Assembly: GCF_017876575.1 (NCBI RefSeq)
Contig: NZ_JAGIOE010000001.1
Location: 3,824,443-3,888,442, forward strand
Origin: Paeniglutamicibacter psychrophenolicus
GTDB taxonomy: Bacteria > Actinomycetota > Actinomycetes > Actinomycetales > Micrococcaceae
Length of the DNA stretch: 64,000 nt
Reading direction: 5' to 3'
The stretch's first letter is position 1, and each line of letters starts with the position of its first letter. The notes under the pieces were generated by a model that worked only from the letters and a program-made list of their open reading frames with translations, did no database searches and had not been told where the DNA came from. This document shows, piece by piece, positions 8,527 through 17,554 of the stretch. The translations under genes and the position numbers were made by a program.

Positions 8527-9032
8527 CCAGCCACTTTACGACGCTCTGCGTTCGCGATCCTGAACCACGGGCGCATCCCTGCGTCCGGCCAGCGAGGCAC
8601 GGTGCGGATATCGTGCGGGGGCTCTGCGCGCAGGACCCGCCGCCCGGGGTGCTCGCCTACGACGGCTCGGACGTGGTGGGCTGGGCGGGTGTGCACCCGC
8701 GGGCCGACACGGCGCTGGCGCGCAGCCGCACGATCCCTCACGTCGATGAGCTCGATGTCTGGTCGGTGTGGTGCATCCGGGTGCGGGCCGAGCACCGCGG
8801 CCAGGGCATTTCCCACGCTCTACTTGCCGGGGCGGTGGAATTCGCCCAGGGATACGGCGCCCCGGCAATCGAGGGATACCCGCTGGACAACCAAGGCGGC
8901 AAGGCAGATCGCACCTCCGCGAATGTCGGCACCCGTGCCCTTTTCGGACGGGCGAGATTCGCTAAGGCCGCCGACACCGGCTCGGTTGTGGGCGGGTTTC
9001 CGCGCGTGCTGATGCGTCTGGACCTGCGCTGA
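8511..9032 (+). CDS. GNAT-family N-acetyltransferase, N-terminus doubtful
   Basis: From about 8600 to the stop the frame is a good GNAT: GVLAYDGSDVVGWAGVHPR, then VWSVWCIRVRAEHRGQGISHALLAGAV with the acetyl-CoA loop RGQGIS, and the late AIEGYPLD segment. The first 25-30 residues before that look random, lack the Cys-rich N-terminal motif of the closest subgroup, and overlap the 5' end of the phosphatase gene on the other strand. I therefore suspect loss or a frameshift at the 5' end. The start given (ATG 8511) is only the most compact in-frame choice. Confidence 0.55.
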   Translation: MQVQSSSHFTTLCVRDPEPRAHPCVRPARHGADIVRGLCAQDPPPGVLAYDGSDVVGWAGVHPRADTALARSRTIPHVDELDVWSVWCIRVRAEHRGQGISHALLAGAVEFAQGYGAPAIEGYPLDNQGGKADRTSANVGTRALFGRARFAKAADTGSVVGGFPRVLMRLDLR

Positions 9033-9381
9033 CGATGCGAGGGAATCATGTCAGAGGCTGGTGACCGGGGCGCCCACGTCGAAATACCCTTCGGCCGGGA
9101 CGACCCCGAGCCGCTCGCAGGGCAGCGCTCCGGGGTTGCCCGCCTCGACTTTGGGGCTGATGGCGGGCGGGCCCCCGATGCCATCGGGCCCGTGCTTGGG
9201 GGAAATGCCGGTGTCGTGATCAGCACGGCGACGCCGTCGACCGGTCACCCTCCCCCGGGGAAACGCTTGACCCGTTCCCCCTGATTCCCCGCTGACGCAT
9301 CTTGCGACCCGGCGCCGGACATTCGGGCGAGGGCAGTCCTGTGTTTCGAGCGCCAGTGGGCTGCTCGGCCGAGGCGGGCCG
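9033..9381. other. Intergenic stretch, no supported gene
   Basis: Both strands have open frames, but none has conserved motifs. A minus-strand frame ending near 9051 (NPGALPCERLGVVP) faintly recalls a GNAT C-terminus and may be a remnant. Confidence 0.4.
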
Positions 9382-9897
9382 TCACCCTGGCACCGACGCG
9401 GCGCCGCGGACGGTGAGCGGGCTCTGGACCGACAGGGAAATCCGGCGATCGTCGTCGGCGGCGGGCCGCAGGATCTGCACGATCCACTCGCCGTCCGGAT
9501 CGGCGAGACGGTAGACCGTGACAAATGGCATCGATCCGCCCTGGTCGACCGTCGGCTCCGCCGTCCAGCGCTGGTCCAGGAGGGAGGTGCCGACCGCGTC
9601 GGCCGCCTCGGCCGGGGTCGTCCCGGTGGCCACCACGACGGTCGACCAGGTCGTCCAGAAGGCGGTGTCGCGCTCCGGACCGCGCAACAATTCGGGCTCG
9701 CCGAACTGCGGCCGGGAGGTCATGCGGACCTCGAATGCGCCGTTCCTCGGCACGTGCGCGAGCATCCCCTCATGGATCTCCTCGGCGCGGTCCTCGTACT
9801 GATCAAGCCGGCTCTCCACGGCCGATGTCGAACACCCCGCGAGTGCCGCAGCCACCATGATGATCACGCCCAGCCCGACCCCACGCCACCTCCGCAT
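9382..9897 (-). CDS. Small secreted lipoprotein, unknown function
   Basis: A 171-residue protein from the ATG at 9897. It has Arg-rich n-region, hydrophobic core (VIIMVAAALAGC) and lipobox LAGC, so it should be a membrane-anchored lipoprotein. The mature region predicts a compact alpha/beta domain (AFWTTWSTVVVATG; FVTVYRLADPDGEWIVQILRPA) similar in shape to other actinobacterial DUF lipoproteins, but I cannot name the family. An upstream in-frame start at 9963 would place extra residues before the signal peptide and is unlikely. It is monocistronic, facing away from gluconate kinase. Confidence 0.7.
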   Translation of the reverse strand: MRRWRGVGLGVIIMVAAALAGCSTSAVESRLDQYEDRAEEIHEGMLAHVPRNGAFEVRMTSRPQFGEPELLRGPERDTAFWTTWSTVVVATGTTPAEAADAVGTSLLDQRWTAEPTVDQGGSMPFVTVYRLADPDGEWIVQILRPAADDDRRISLSVQSPLTVRGAASVPG

Positions 9898-10028
9898 GCC
9901 ACCAAGGTAGCATTCGAAGGATCCTCTCCGCCCCACATTGGTTGCATGGATCGCACGCTGCATCGGTCCGGAAACACATCCCCGGCGCTACTACTGACTT
10001 TGGGTGATTGCGGTGCCATCATGGCCAT

Positions 10029-10586
10029 ATGGGCGGCACTGGTGCGACAGTAGGGAACGATCCACGGGTATTGGTTCTCATGGGCGTCTCGGGTTGCGGG
10101 AAGACCACGGTTGCCGCATTGCTGGCCGGCCGTTTCGGCTGGGAGTTCGAGGAGGGCGACTCGCTCCACCCGCAGTCGAACGTTGAGAAGATGCACGCCG
10201 GGCACCCGCTGACCGACGAGGACCGCTGGCCGTGGCTGGCCAAGGTCGCGGACTGGATCGAGGCGGAGCTCGATGCGGGCAAGCACGGGGTCGTCACCTG
10301 CTCGGCCTTGAAGCGTTCCTACCGCGAGGTGCTCAACCGGCGGGGCACCGGGGTCGTGTTTGTCTACCTGGCCGGGACTCCGGAGCAGATCGGCGCCCGC
10401 CTGGCCGCACGGCAGGGCCACTTCATGCCGGCTAGCCTGCTGGCGAGCCAGTTCGCCGACCTCGAGGAGCCGGGCGAGGACGAACCTGCCATCCGCGTCG
10501 ACATCGGTGAAGCACCGCGGCACATCGTCCAAGCCATCGTCGATGACTTGGGTCTTGGATCTCCTACCCCTTTGGACAGAACATGA
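10029..10586 (+). CDS. gntK: Gluconokinase
   Basis: A P-loop kinase of about 185 residues that phosphorylates gluconate to 6-phosphogluconate for the pentose phosphate pathway. Motifs: Walker A GVSGCGKTT near the N-terminus, EFEEGDSLHP for gluconate binding, the GHPLTDEDRWPWL segment, SALKRSYRE, and the lid ARQGHFMP. I prefer the ATG at 10029; a start at 10008 is also open. The stop overlaps the permease start (ATGA), so kinase and transporter are coupled. No GntR-type regulator is adjacent. Confidence 0.92.
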   Translation: MGGTGATVGNDPRVLVLMGVSGCGKTTVAALLAGRFGWEFEEGDSLHPQSNVEKMHAGHPLTDEDRWPWLAKVADWIEAELDAGKHGVVTCSALKRSYREVLNRRGTGVVFVYLAGTPEQIGARLAARQGHFMPASLLASQFADLEEPGEDEPAIRVDIGEAPRHIVQAIVDDLGLGSPTPLDRT

Positions 10587-12103
10587 ACACCTTCAGCACG
10601 GGCGTGGCCATTCTTGCCGACGCCGCCTCCGACAAGATGCACGAGCCCTGGGCTGCACACGACACCCAGGTTTTGGTCGTTGCCCTGCTGGGCATCGCAC
10701 TGGTGGTGGTGCTGATCATCTGGGCCAAGATGCATGCCTTCCTGGCGCTGACCATTGCCTCGCTGCTGGTCGGGGTGTTCTCCGGGATCCCGCTGGCCGA
10801 TGTCACCAAGTCCTACGAGACCGGCGTGGGCGGGGTGCTGGGCTACGTGGGCGTGCTGATTGCCCTCGGCGCCATGCTGGGCAAGCTGCTGGGAGATTCC
10901 GGCGGGGCCGACAAGATCGTCGACACGCTGCTGCACGGCTCCAAGGCTTCGCTGCCGTGGAAGATGGCGCTGATCGCCGGGATCATCGGCATCCCGATGT
11001 TCTTCGAGGTCGGGCTGGTGCTGCTGGTTCCCGTGGTGATGCTGGCTGTGCATCGGTCCAAGGGCCCGGCCATGCTGCTGGCGATCCCGGCGCTGGCGGG
11101 CCTCTCGGTGCTGCACGGGTTCATCCCACCGCACCCCGGACCCGTGGCGGCGGTCGGCATCCTCAATGCCGACATCGGCATCACCCTGGCATTCGGCCTG
11201 ATCATCGCCGTCCCCACGGTGGCGATCTGTGGCCCGCTCTTCGGCAGGCTGGCCGCCCGCTGGGTCCCCATCGGGCCCGCCGGCGCCGGCCTGGCCTTCG
11301 TCGGGGCCGGGGCCTCACCCGCAGCCGGAGCGCAGCCCCAGGCCGGCGCCGCGATCTTCCATCCGGGCAAGCACGCCTCCGGCGAAGCGCTGGAACCCGA
11401 GACACCCCAAGCGGCGTCCACGCCCGGGGCCACTCGTGTCCCCTCCTTTGGCTGGACCCTGGCCACGGTTCTCTCCCCCGTGTTCCTGATGTTGCTGCGT
11501 GCCGCGGCCGACTTGTGGGTCTCCCCGGACACCGCCTTGTACAAGGGCCTGAACATCATTGGCGACCCGGTGGTGGCCCTGCTGATCGCGGTGTTGCTGG
11601 CCATGGTCACCTTCGGCACCTCGGTGGGCTTCACCGCGAAGGTGCTGGGCAAGAAGATCGGCGAAAGCCTGCTGCCGATCGTGGGCGTCATGCTCATCGT
11701 GGGCGCCGGCGGCGGCTTCAAGCAGGTGCTGGTGGACGGCGGCACCAGCACGGCGATCGGCAAGGTCGCGGTGGCGTTGAGCCTCTCGGCGCTGGTGCTG
11801 GGCTGGATCGTTGCGGTGCTGATCCGTGTGGCCACCGGCTCGGCAACCGTCGCCACGGTGACGGCGGCCGGCATCGTCGCCCCGCTGGCCGCGGGCCTTC
11901 CCCCGGCCCAGCTGGCCCTGGTGGTCCTGGCCGTCGGTGCCGGGTCGCTGTTCTTCTCCCACGTGAACGACGCGGGGTTCTGGCTGGTCAAGGAATACTT
12001 CGGGTTGAGCATTTGGGAAACCATCAAGACCTGGTCGGTGATGGAAACCTTGATTTCCGTTGTCGGCTTGCTGGGCGTATTGCTGCTTTCGGTGTTTGTC
12101 TGA
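10583..12103 (+). CDS. gntP: Gluconate:H+ symporter (GntP family)
   Basis: A 506-residue membrane carrier with 12-14 hydrophobic segments. Family signatures include the PPHPGPVAAVGILNADIG motif, the glycine-rich GGVLGYVGVLIALGAMLGKLLGDSGGADKI segment (written here as one family region), and the C-terminal HVNDAGFWLVKEYF. It imports gluconate for the kinase encoded immediately upstream, overlapping by 4 bp. A cytoplasmic loop near residues 240-285 is rich in Pro/Ala and longer than in enterobacterial GntP. Confidence 0.93.
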   Translation: MNTFSTGVAILADAASDKMHEPWAAHDTQVLVVALLGIALVVVLIIWAKMHAFLALTIASLLVGVFSGIPLADVTKSYETGVGGVLGYVGVLIALGAMLGKLLGDSGGADKIVDTLLHGSKASLPWKMALIAGIIGIPMFFEVGLVLLVPVVMLAVHRSKGPAMLLAIPALAGLSVLHGFIPPHPGPVAAVGILNADIGITLAFGLIIAVPTVAICGPLFGRLAARWVPIGPAGAGLAFVGAGASPAAGAQPQAGAAIFHPGKHASGEALEPETPQAASTPGATRVPSFGWTLATVLSPVFLMLLRAAADLWVSPDTALYKGLNIIGDPVVALLIAVLLAMVTFGTSVGFTAKVLGKKIGESLLPIVGVMLIVGAGGGFKQVLVDGGTSTAIGKVAVALSLSALVLGWIVAVLIRVATGSATVATVTAAGIVAPLAAGLPPAQLALVVLAVGAGSLFFSHVNDAGFWLVKEYFGLSIWETIKTWSVMETLISVVGLLGVLLLSVFV

Positions 12104-12169
12104 ACTTTTGGCAGCTACGGGCCGCAAGCATGCTGCTTCCCCGGCTGGGCCCAGCCTCGTTCCGCTGGA

Positions 12170-12463
12170 CTATGGACCGGAAACAAGCGTGATGGTCTGC
12201 AGCAGGCCAGGAACGAGCACCAGCCCCAGGACGCCCGAGGCGATGGCCCAGCCGAGTCGCCCCGCGCGGTGGGCGAGCCAGGCGCCCACCAGTCCAAGAA
12301 TCACCGGTACGACCATGAACCATGCAGGCAGCAGTGCCCCGGTTCCGTTCCAGTCCGGCAGCAACAACGTGATGGCCAGGGCGAGAAGCATCAGGATCCA
12401 GGTGGCCAGCGGCTTTCCATTGCGGCTGGAAACACCGTTGGCCTCTGGCTGCTGCGCGCTCAC
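12170..12463 (-). CDS. Small three-helix membrane protein
   Basis: A 97-residue protein starting with GTG at 12463, which overlaps the stop of the DUF952 gene (GTGA). After a polar N-terminus there are three hydrophobic helices (WILMLLALAITLLLP; WFMVVPVILGLVGAWLA; WAIASGVLGLVLVPGLLQTI). I cannot name a function. Coupling to the DUF952 gene suggests a bicistronic unit. Confidence 0.65.
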   Translation of the reverse strand: MSAQQPEANGVSSRNGKPLATWILMLLALAITLLLPDWNGTGALLPAWFMVVPVILGLVGAWLAHRAGRLGWAIASGVLGLVLVPGLLQTITLVSGP

Positions 12464-12840
12464 GGAGTGGCTCCTCGCGCACCTTCGAGGCCCGGTACCG
12501 ATAGTGTCCCGCCAATCATGGCCGCCGGGCGCGTGGCCCGGACCCACTCGATCTTCAATTCGCTGTAGAGATGCGGAAACATTTCCCCGTTGCCGCCGTC
12601 CTCGAAGCGGATCGCGGTACCCGCGGCCGCAATAGCGGTTGCGTCCAGCTCCAGCACCACCAGGTCGCCGGTGTAGTCGGCGTAAATGAAGGAGGCGACC
12701 ACCGGAAGCTGCTCCGGGAGCGAGCAATGGATGAAGCCTACCTCCGCAAGCGATGCGCCACGGGTCGATTGCCGGTATGCGCCTTGGGCTTGGGCAGCTT
12801 CCCAGTCCTGAAGCCGGGCCAGATGCAGGATGGTCGTCAT
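12460..12840 (-). CDS. DUF952-family protein
   Basis: A 126-residue protein with the DUF952 pattern: ILHLARLQDWEAAQAQGAYR at the N-terminus, FIHCSLPEQLPVVASFIY in the middle, and a C-terminal FPHLYSELKIEWV with the conserved FPHlY motif. Family members adopt an ADP-ribosyltransferase-like fold, but their biochemical role is unknown. The ATG at 12840 is chosen because the conserved domain begins there; the open frame continues 50 codons upstream without homology. It overlaps the next gene by 4 bp. Confidence 0.8.
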   Translation of the reverse strand: MTTILHLARLQDWEAAQAQGAYRQSTRGASLAEVGFIHCSLPEQLPVVASFIYADYTGDLVVLELDATAIAAAGTAIRFEDGGNGEMFPHLYSELKIEWVRATRPAAMIGGTLSVPGLEGARGATP

Positions 12841-13089
12841 GTCCCCATGATATCTTCGTGGGCTCCAACGGTCCGAGCCAAGGAGCTCGAGGGATCTTGC
12901 GGTTGCCCCACGCAGCACCTCGAGAGCACCGACGGTGCCCCTATGGTTGTCAATCCAATTCGCCCGGCAGGAGTCATTGCGTGCATTCATCGGTTTGGGA
13001 GTCCTTCACGGAACACCCTGGGCTGGCTGTTGCCATCGTCGCAAAGGACAATCCGTCACCCACAGGTTTGTGTGACAAATTTTGTCGTT

Positions 13090-13386
13090 CTAGGCGAGCT
13101 TGAGTTCCTTGCCGAAGGCCTTCGCCATTTTGGTTGCAGTGGCAATGGTCGGATTCGCCGCGCCCCGTTCGATTCGACTGATCTCAGATTGCTGCAATCC
13201 CGTCAGTTCGGCAACGTGCGCTTGGCTCCAATGCCTTTCACTGCGCAATGTCGCGAGTTGCCTGCCGAAAGCAATCTGAGCGTCTACATCTTCCTTGAAG
13301 TCCGTGGAAGCGCTCTCGTAGACCTTATGGTCGACCTCGGACCAGGATTCTTGAGCTCTACGCGCGAGGTCTCGAAAATTTTCCAT
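13090..13386 (-). CDS. XRE-family antitoxin (HigA-like)
   Basis: A 98-residue DNA-binding protein with a C-terminal helix-turn-helix (LATLRSERHWSQAHVAELTGLQQSEISRIERG, described as residues about 50-82) followed by NPTIATATKMAKAFGKEL. The ATG at 13386 has an AGGGAG ribosome site. It lies directly after a truncated HigB-type toxin frame on the same strand, the toxin-first order of host-inhibition modules. The gene looks intact although its toxin is not. Confidence 0.75.
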   Translation of the reverse strand: MENFRDLARRAQESWSEVDHKVYESASTDFKEDVDAQIAFGRQLATLRSERHWSQAHVAELTGLQQSEISRIERGAANPTIATATKMAKAFGKELKLA

Positions 13387-13412
13387 CTTCAACTCCCTGA
13401 AAATATGGGTTA

Positions 13413-13690
13413 TCACCCATACTTCAATCCTGCGTTACTGCCCGTAACAAGGCAACTCTTGCCGCTCTTCTTCCACGCATCATGAAGCTGGCGTGCCACT
13501 TTGATTTCCTTCGTTTGGCGCTTCTTGCTTGCGTCCTTGCCTTTGTCGTATCCATGATGGCTGAGGATGACTTTCTCTCCACGGAAGGCTCGAAGCAATC
13601 TGACCAGAACTCGAGGGTGGTCACTGACAAGAGCCATTTCAGTTCATGGTGGCAACCATCGGGCAATTGCCTGGCTCGTTGGCTTACACA
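13413..13690 (-). pseudogene. HigB/RelE-type toxin remnant, 5' truncated and frameshifted
   Basis: The frame ending at 13413 carries the C-terminal half of a Gp49/HigB-like toxin: RGEKVILSHHGYDKG, then KKRQTKEIKVARQL, the usual strand and basic helix. Upstream the signal jumps frame at about 13636 (LPDGCHHELK reads in the neighbouring frame), and the first 40-50 residues of a normal toxin are absent. What lies upstream is the terminator of the secreted nuclease gene. Confidence 0.6.
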
Positions 13691-13697
13691 GTAGGAA

Positions 13698-13728
13698 GGT
13701 GCCGCCGGATCTTTTCGATCCACCGGCC
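13698..13728 (-). terminator. Hairpin after the secreted nuclease gene
   Basis: GCCGCCGGATC pairs imperfectly with GATCCACCGGC around a TTTTC loop, just beyond the nuclease stop codon. No clear U-tract follows. Confidence 0.45.
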
Positions 13729-13741
13729 CCTGCCCTGGTTC

Positions 13742-15664
13742 CTACTTCTTGTTCAGCTGCAATCCCACGAGCACCGGGTCGTGGTCCGAGGAACGGAACT
13801 GGTCCGGGGAGAACAGCTGGGCCACGTTGTAGTTGTAGCGGCTGTATTCGTACGCCACGGACTCGGTGGCGTTGATGTTCCAGATGGTCTTCCCCGTGAC
13901 GTGCTGCGCCACCTCGCTTGAACCAAGGATGTGATCCAGGGAGCCGGTGCGACCTGCGAAGAGGTAGCTGCGGGTGGGTGCACTGGCACCGAGGTCCACG
14001 TATCCGGCCTGGGTCAGGACCTGGATCGGTTCCTCGGCGGAGTACGAGTTGAAGTCCCCTGCCAGCAGCACCTTGTTGGTGTTGCGCTCCTTCTTCAGCC
14101 CCTCCGCGAACTTCACCAGGGCCTTTGCCTGCTCAACGCGCGCGGCGTTCCAGGCGCCCGCGCCGTCGCCGTTGTCGGCGTTGGCCGAACCGTCCTTCGG
14201 ATCCGAGCCCTTGGACTTGAAGTGGTTCGCCACGGCCAGGAAGCGGGTGTTGGAGTTTCCGCCGACGCGCTGGAAGGCCTGCGCCAAGGGGTCGCGTGCA
14301 TTGTCGAAGGCCGCGTCATCCAGGATGACCGATTCGTCGATCGGCTTCACTGCGTCGTTCTTGTAGATCATCGCGGTGCGGATGACGTCCTCGTCGGCCG
14401 GAACCGCGACGGGGCTTGGCACGTACGTCCACTGCTGCGCACCTGCAGCCCGGTTCAGCGCACCCACCAGGGTGGCCAGCGCGTCATCGCGGTCCAGCCC
14501 GAAGCGGGCGGAGTTCTCGATCTCCTCGAGGACCACGACGTCTGCGTCGAACTTGTTCAGCGCCGAGACGATCTTGGCCTGCTGCCGCTGGAGGTTGGCG
14601 TCGTTGGCGGCGCCGCGGGCATCGCACCCGCCGCGCACGGTGACCGGCTGGCCCGTGCGGTCGGTGTAGTAGGTGCAGCCGGAAAGCTGATCCCCGGTGG
14701 TGGTGAAGTAGTTCAGCACGTTGAAGCTGCCGACGCTGACGTTTCCACCGACATCCGCTGGTTCCGCGTCGTTGGCACGCGCGAAGGCTGCCGGGATGTC
14801 CGCATCCTCGGCACCGACAACCTGGCCCTGGGGCTGGAACCGCCACAGGTCGTAGCGGTAGTCCATGATGACCGGCCCGGTGAAGGTTGCCTCGGCACCG
14901 ACGCTGACGTGCTTGTCGGCCGAGATGTACGGAAGCGGCACGGACTTGTTGGAGCTCGCGCCGAGGAAGTTCAAGGTGGCGCCGTCATCCAGCAGCAGCG
15001 CGCGCTGCTCGTTCTCGGCTTCAAGGGCGAGTGCCTGGGCGCTGCCCGGGGCAAACGCATCGGTGGCTTGGCGCAGGGTGCGCTCCCCCGGCAGGATCGA
15101 GCTTGTTCCCTGGGCCAGGGTGAGTTCGCCGAATTGGTTCAGCGAGTAGTTGTCGGCGACCGTCCACTGCCCCTGCGGATCAACCAGCATTGATTCGAAG
15201 CGCTCGCGCTCGCTGTCCGCGGAGGGGATCTCGATGGCCAGCGGCTTGACCGCGTCGGCCGGCTCGGTGAGCACTGTGACGCCGGAGGCCGAGGCGCTGA
15301 TCTGGGTCAGCCCGAAGTACTCGCTGACCGTGCCGGTGACCTGCACGTGGTCGCCCACGGCAACCTCGGACACGCCGCCTGGCGAGAAGACGAAGATGCC
15401 CGAGCTGCCCTCGGGGGAAACCTCTGCGCCGCTGCCGGCGGTCTGGATGTAGAAGCCGCGGATACCGCCCTCGGCGTAGGCGCCGGTGACCACGGCGCGA
15501 ACCGTCACCTGCTGGCCGGCCATCTGGCTGGCGGAACCCGTGCCCTGGATGGCCTCGATGGAGGTCGTCTGGGCCTCGTCCGCCGTGGCCGGAGCCATGG
15601 CCCCCATCGCCATCGAGGCCGCCAAGGTCGCGGTGGCCAACGCAATTGTTGCGCGGTTCTTCAT
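13742..15664 (-). CDS. Secreted ExeM/NucH-type endonuclease
   Basis: A 640-residue exported nuclease. It has a Sec signal peptide ending AMAPATADE, an OB-fold-like lead domain (residues about 30-140, GTGSASQMAGQQVTVRAVV), and a C-terminal endonuclease/exonuclease/phosphatase domain. Catalytic motifs are VGSFNVLNYF, VVLEEIEN, FLAVANHFKSKG, LLAGDFNSY and SSDHDPVLVGL. Members degrade extracellular DNA for phosphate or nitrogen, or in biofilms. An AGGGGA ribosome site precedes the ATG. There is no cell-wall anchor, so the protein is probably released. Confidence 0.9.
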   Translation of the reverse strand: MKNRATIALATATLAASMAMGAMAPATADEAQTTSIEAIQGTGSASQMAGQQVTVRAVVTGAYAEGGIRGFYIQTAGSGAEVSPEGSSGIFVFSPGGVSEVAVGDHVQVTGTVSEYFGLTQISASASGVTVLTEPADAVKPLAIEIPSADSERERFESMLVDPQGQWTVADNYSLNQFGELTLAQGTSSILPGERTLRQATDAFAPGSAQALALEAENEQRALLLDDGATLNFLGASSNKSVPLPYISADKHVSVGAEATFTGPVIMDYRYDLWRFQPQGQVVGAEDADIPAAFARANDAEPADVGGNVSVGSFNVLNYFTTTGDQLSGCTYYTDRTGQPVTVRGGCDARGAANDANLQRQQAKIVSALNKFDADVVVLEEIENSARFGLDRDDALATLVGALNRAAGAQQWTYVPSPVAVPADEDVIRTAMIYKNDAVKPIDESVILDDAAFDNARDPLAQAFQRVGGNSNTRFLAVANHFKSKGSDPKDGSANADNGDGAGAWNAARVEQAKALVKFAEGLKKERNTNKVLLAGDFNSYSAEEPIQVLTQAGYVDLGASAPTRSYLFAGRTGSLDHILGSSEVAQHVTGKTIWNINATESVAYEYSRYNYNVAQLFSPDQFRSSDHDPVLVGLQLNKK

Positions 15665-16038
15665 GGATTTCCCCTAGCTCGTTGTTTTCGCCGTGGCGCT
15701 GTGGCGCACGGTGTGTAGCCCGAACAGATTCGATCATCCGCGGGTGAACCGAGCATGAATGGGGCCTGAACCCCGCCGGCCCCTCCGCTTGATGGCCATT
15801 GAACCATCCAAGTCCATGATGTGCGTCACGTCTAGGTGTTGAGCTCGCCAGGAAAGGGGAGCCGGATGGACCCAGCCATGTCGCCGTGTTACCGCAAGCG
15901 GGGATCGGCCCTTCATAAAGCGGTCGGAGAGGGGCCCCAAGGTCGCGAATATTACACTTTTCGGATACGGTGACAGATATCTGAAAAACGTAATAAGATA
16001 CCCTGTATACGAATTTTGGAATAAGGAGCATCGCTGTC
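15665..16038. other. Divergent promoter region between nuclease and hipBA
   Basis: No gene. The last 80 bp before hipB are AT-rich, with several GATA/TATC half-sites (GATACGG...AGATATC, AGATACCCTGTATAC) that could form the HipB operator. I could not settle a consensus. Confidence 0.4.
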
Positions 16039-16263
16039 GTGCATGGCACCATCGATTCAACCAAGGACCTGGGCAGAGCCGTTGTTGCCGCCCGCCTTGC
16101 CCACGGAATGACCCAGTCACAGCTGGCTGCCGCCCTGGGCCTGACGCAGCGCTATGTGTCGGAACTCGAAACCGGCAAATCGAGAACCCTCAGCCCGAAG
16201 TTGTTTGATCTGCTCGACCAGCTTGGAATCCAACTTAGCTTCAGGATCGCTACAGATGACTAA
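16039..16263 (+). CDS. hipB: HipB-like XRE antitoxin
   Basis: A 74-residue helix-turn-helix protein (GMTQSQLAAALGLTQRYVSELETGK) with the HipB-type ending LDQLGIQLSFRI. It begins with GTG, preceded by AAGGAG at good spacing. The stop overlaps the hipA start by 8 bp. Antitoxins of this family repress their own operon and bind HipA. Confidence 0.88.
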   Translation: MHGTIDSTKDLGRAVVAARLAHGMTQSQLAAALGLTQRYVSELETGKSRTLSPKLFDLLDQLGIQLSFRIATDD

Positions 16264-17521
16264 GCTCCCCGTGCACCTCTACGGCGTCCACATCGGCAAC
16301 ATCAGCGACAGGGGCCCGGGGCGAGTGGGGTTCCGCGCTACGAACGAGGCCATCAGGGCCTACGGGTTGGGGTCGACGATCCTCTCCATGGGGCTACCCC
16401 TGACAGTGTTGCCCAGTGACAATGACGCAGCAACATCCTTCTTTGGCGGCATCTTGCCCGAGGGCCGCGGCAGGACAAACCTGGCCCGCCAAGCCGGCGT
16501 ACAGAACACCGACCTCTTCGCAATGCTGGAATACGCAGGAAAAGACGTCCCAGGGGCAGTCATCATCGGCGAGTCCTCCGCAGCGGAGCCTGGTTCCCAT
16601 GAACCGGCCGATGAGCACGACATCGAAAAAATGTTGAACCGAACCTCGGATTTCTCCATGGGCGCGACAGGCGGCGGCGGATCGTTGCCGGGAATCCAAC
16701 CAAAGGCGGTACTGGCTTGGATAGATGGGTGGCACTTCGCCAGGAACGGCGCGATGTCCACACACATCCTCAAGCCGGTAGCCGTTGGTGAGGAATGGGG
16801 TGCGCACTGGGAAGCGTACTGCTTGTCGCTCGGCCGAAAGCTGGGCCTACTCAGTTTCGCTGCCACCGTTGAGACGTTCGGCGAAAGAACCGCGCTGGTG
16901 GTGGAGCGCTATGATCGCGTGACCGGCCCAAACGACTTCGAGCGCATCCATCAGGAAGATGCAGCGCAAGCCCTCGGGCTGCCATGGGACACGGACGCCA
17001 AATTTGAGTCTGTGGATCGCAGAGCAAGGCACCGGAGCATTGCCGACCTACTGCCCAAGGTCCGCAGGTTTGGCTCCGAGCGCGGCGACCGCCATGTGTT
17101 GCTTGCCTACACAACGTTCAACGTGGCGATTGGCAACACGGATGCCCACGCAAAGAACTTTTCGATCATCCACCTCACTACAGGAAAAGTTCGCCTTGCC
17201 CCGATGTACGACGTCACTGCGTTGGCCCTGGCTCCGAACGGCCAACAGAACCTTGCACTCAGGGTGAACGACATCGCCTACCAGCCGTCCGTCACGGCAG
17301 AGGACCTGGTGCTGGAGGGAATGCTCTGGGGGCTTCCGGAGTCGGCGGCAAAGGAAGTGGTGATGGGAACGCTGGAGGCGCTTCGGCGAGCCGTAGACGA
17401 GACAGACCCTGGCCAGGCAGATTCGATCGTGGGCAGGTACATCCGTATGCAGGTGGACAATTTGCTCGGCGGGAAAGCCGCCTGGGCATCCGAGGCACCT
17501 GCCTATCTGAGGTTGTTCTAG
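16256..17521 (+). CDS. hipA: HipA-like serine/threonine kinase toxin
   Basis: A 421-residue kinase with all HipA hallmarks: the PEGRGR segment near residue 70, the G-rich loop SLPGIQPKAVL, the ATP-site lysine in STHILKP, the FERIHQEDAAQALG motif, the catalytic NTDAHAKNFS and the metal-binding APMYDVTAL. In E. coli, HipA phosphorylates glutamyl-tRNA synthetase and induces persistence. Start ATG 16256 overlaps hipB. No disrupting mutation is visible, so unlike the other modules in this window this one seems complete. Confidence 0.9.
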   Translation: MTKLPVHLYGVHIGNISDRGPGRVGFRATNEAIRAYGLGSTILSMGLPLTVLPSDNDAATSFFGGILPEGRGRTNLARQAGVQNTDLFAMLEYAGKDVPGAVIIGESSAAEPGSHEPADEHDIEKMLNRTSDFSMGATGGGGSLPGIQPKAVLAWIDGWHFARNGAMSTHILKPVAVGEEWGAHWEAYCLSLGRKLGLLSFAATVETFGERTALVVERYDRVTGPNDFERIHQEDAAQALGLPWDTDAKFESVDRRARHRSIADLLPKVRRFGSERGDRHVLLAYTTFNVAIGNTDAHAKNFSIIHLTTGKVRLAPMYDVTALALAPNGQQNLALRVNDIAYQPSVTAEDLVLEGMLWGLPESAAKEVVMGTLEALRRAVDETDPGQADSIVGRYIRMQVDNLLGGKAAWASEAPAYLRLF

Positions 17522-17554
17522 CCCAGCCCCGATTGCAGAGACCGGCGCTGGCAG

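Noticed and set aside
9048-9524. Open frames on both strands between the GNAT and lipoprotein genes
   Set aside because: No motif, no ribosome site and low-complexity composition; at most a decayed gene end.
10360-12192. Long plus-strand frame over the gluconate permease, and the minus-strand frames 10364-12127
   Set aside because: Arg/Gly/Ala-rich out-of-frame readings of gntK and gntP, whose own frames have clear family motifs.
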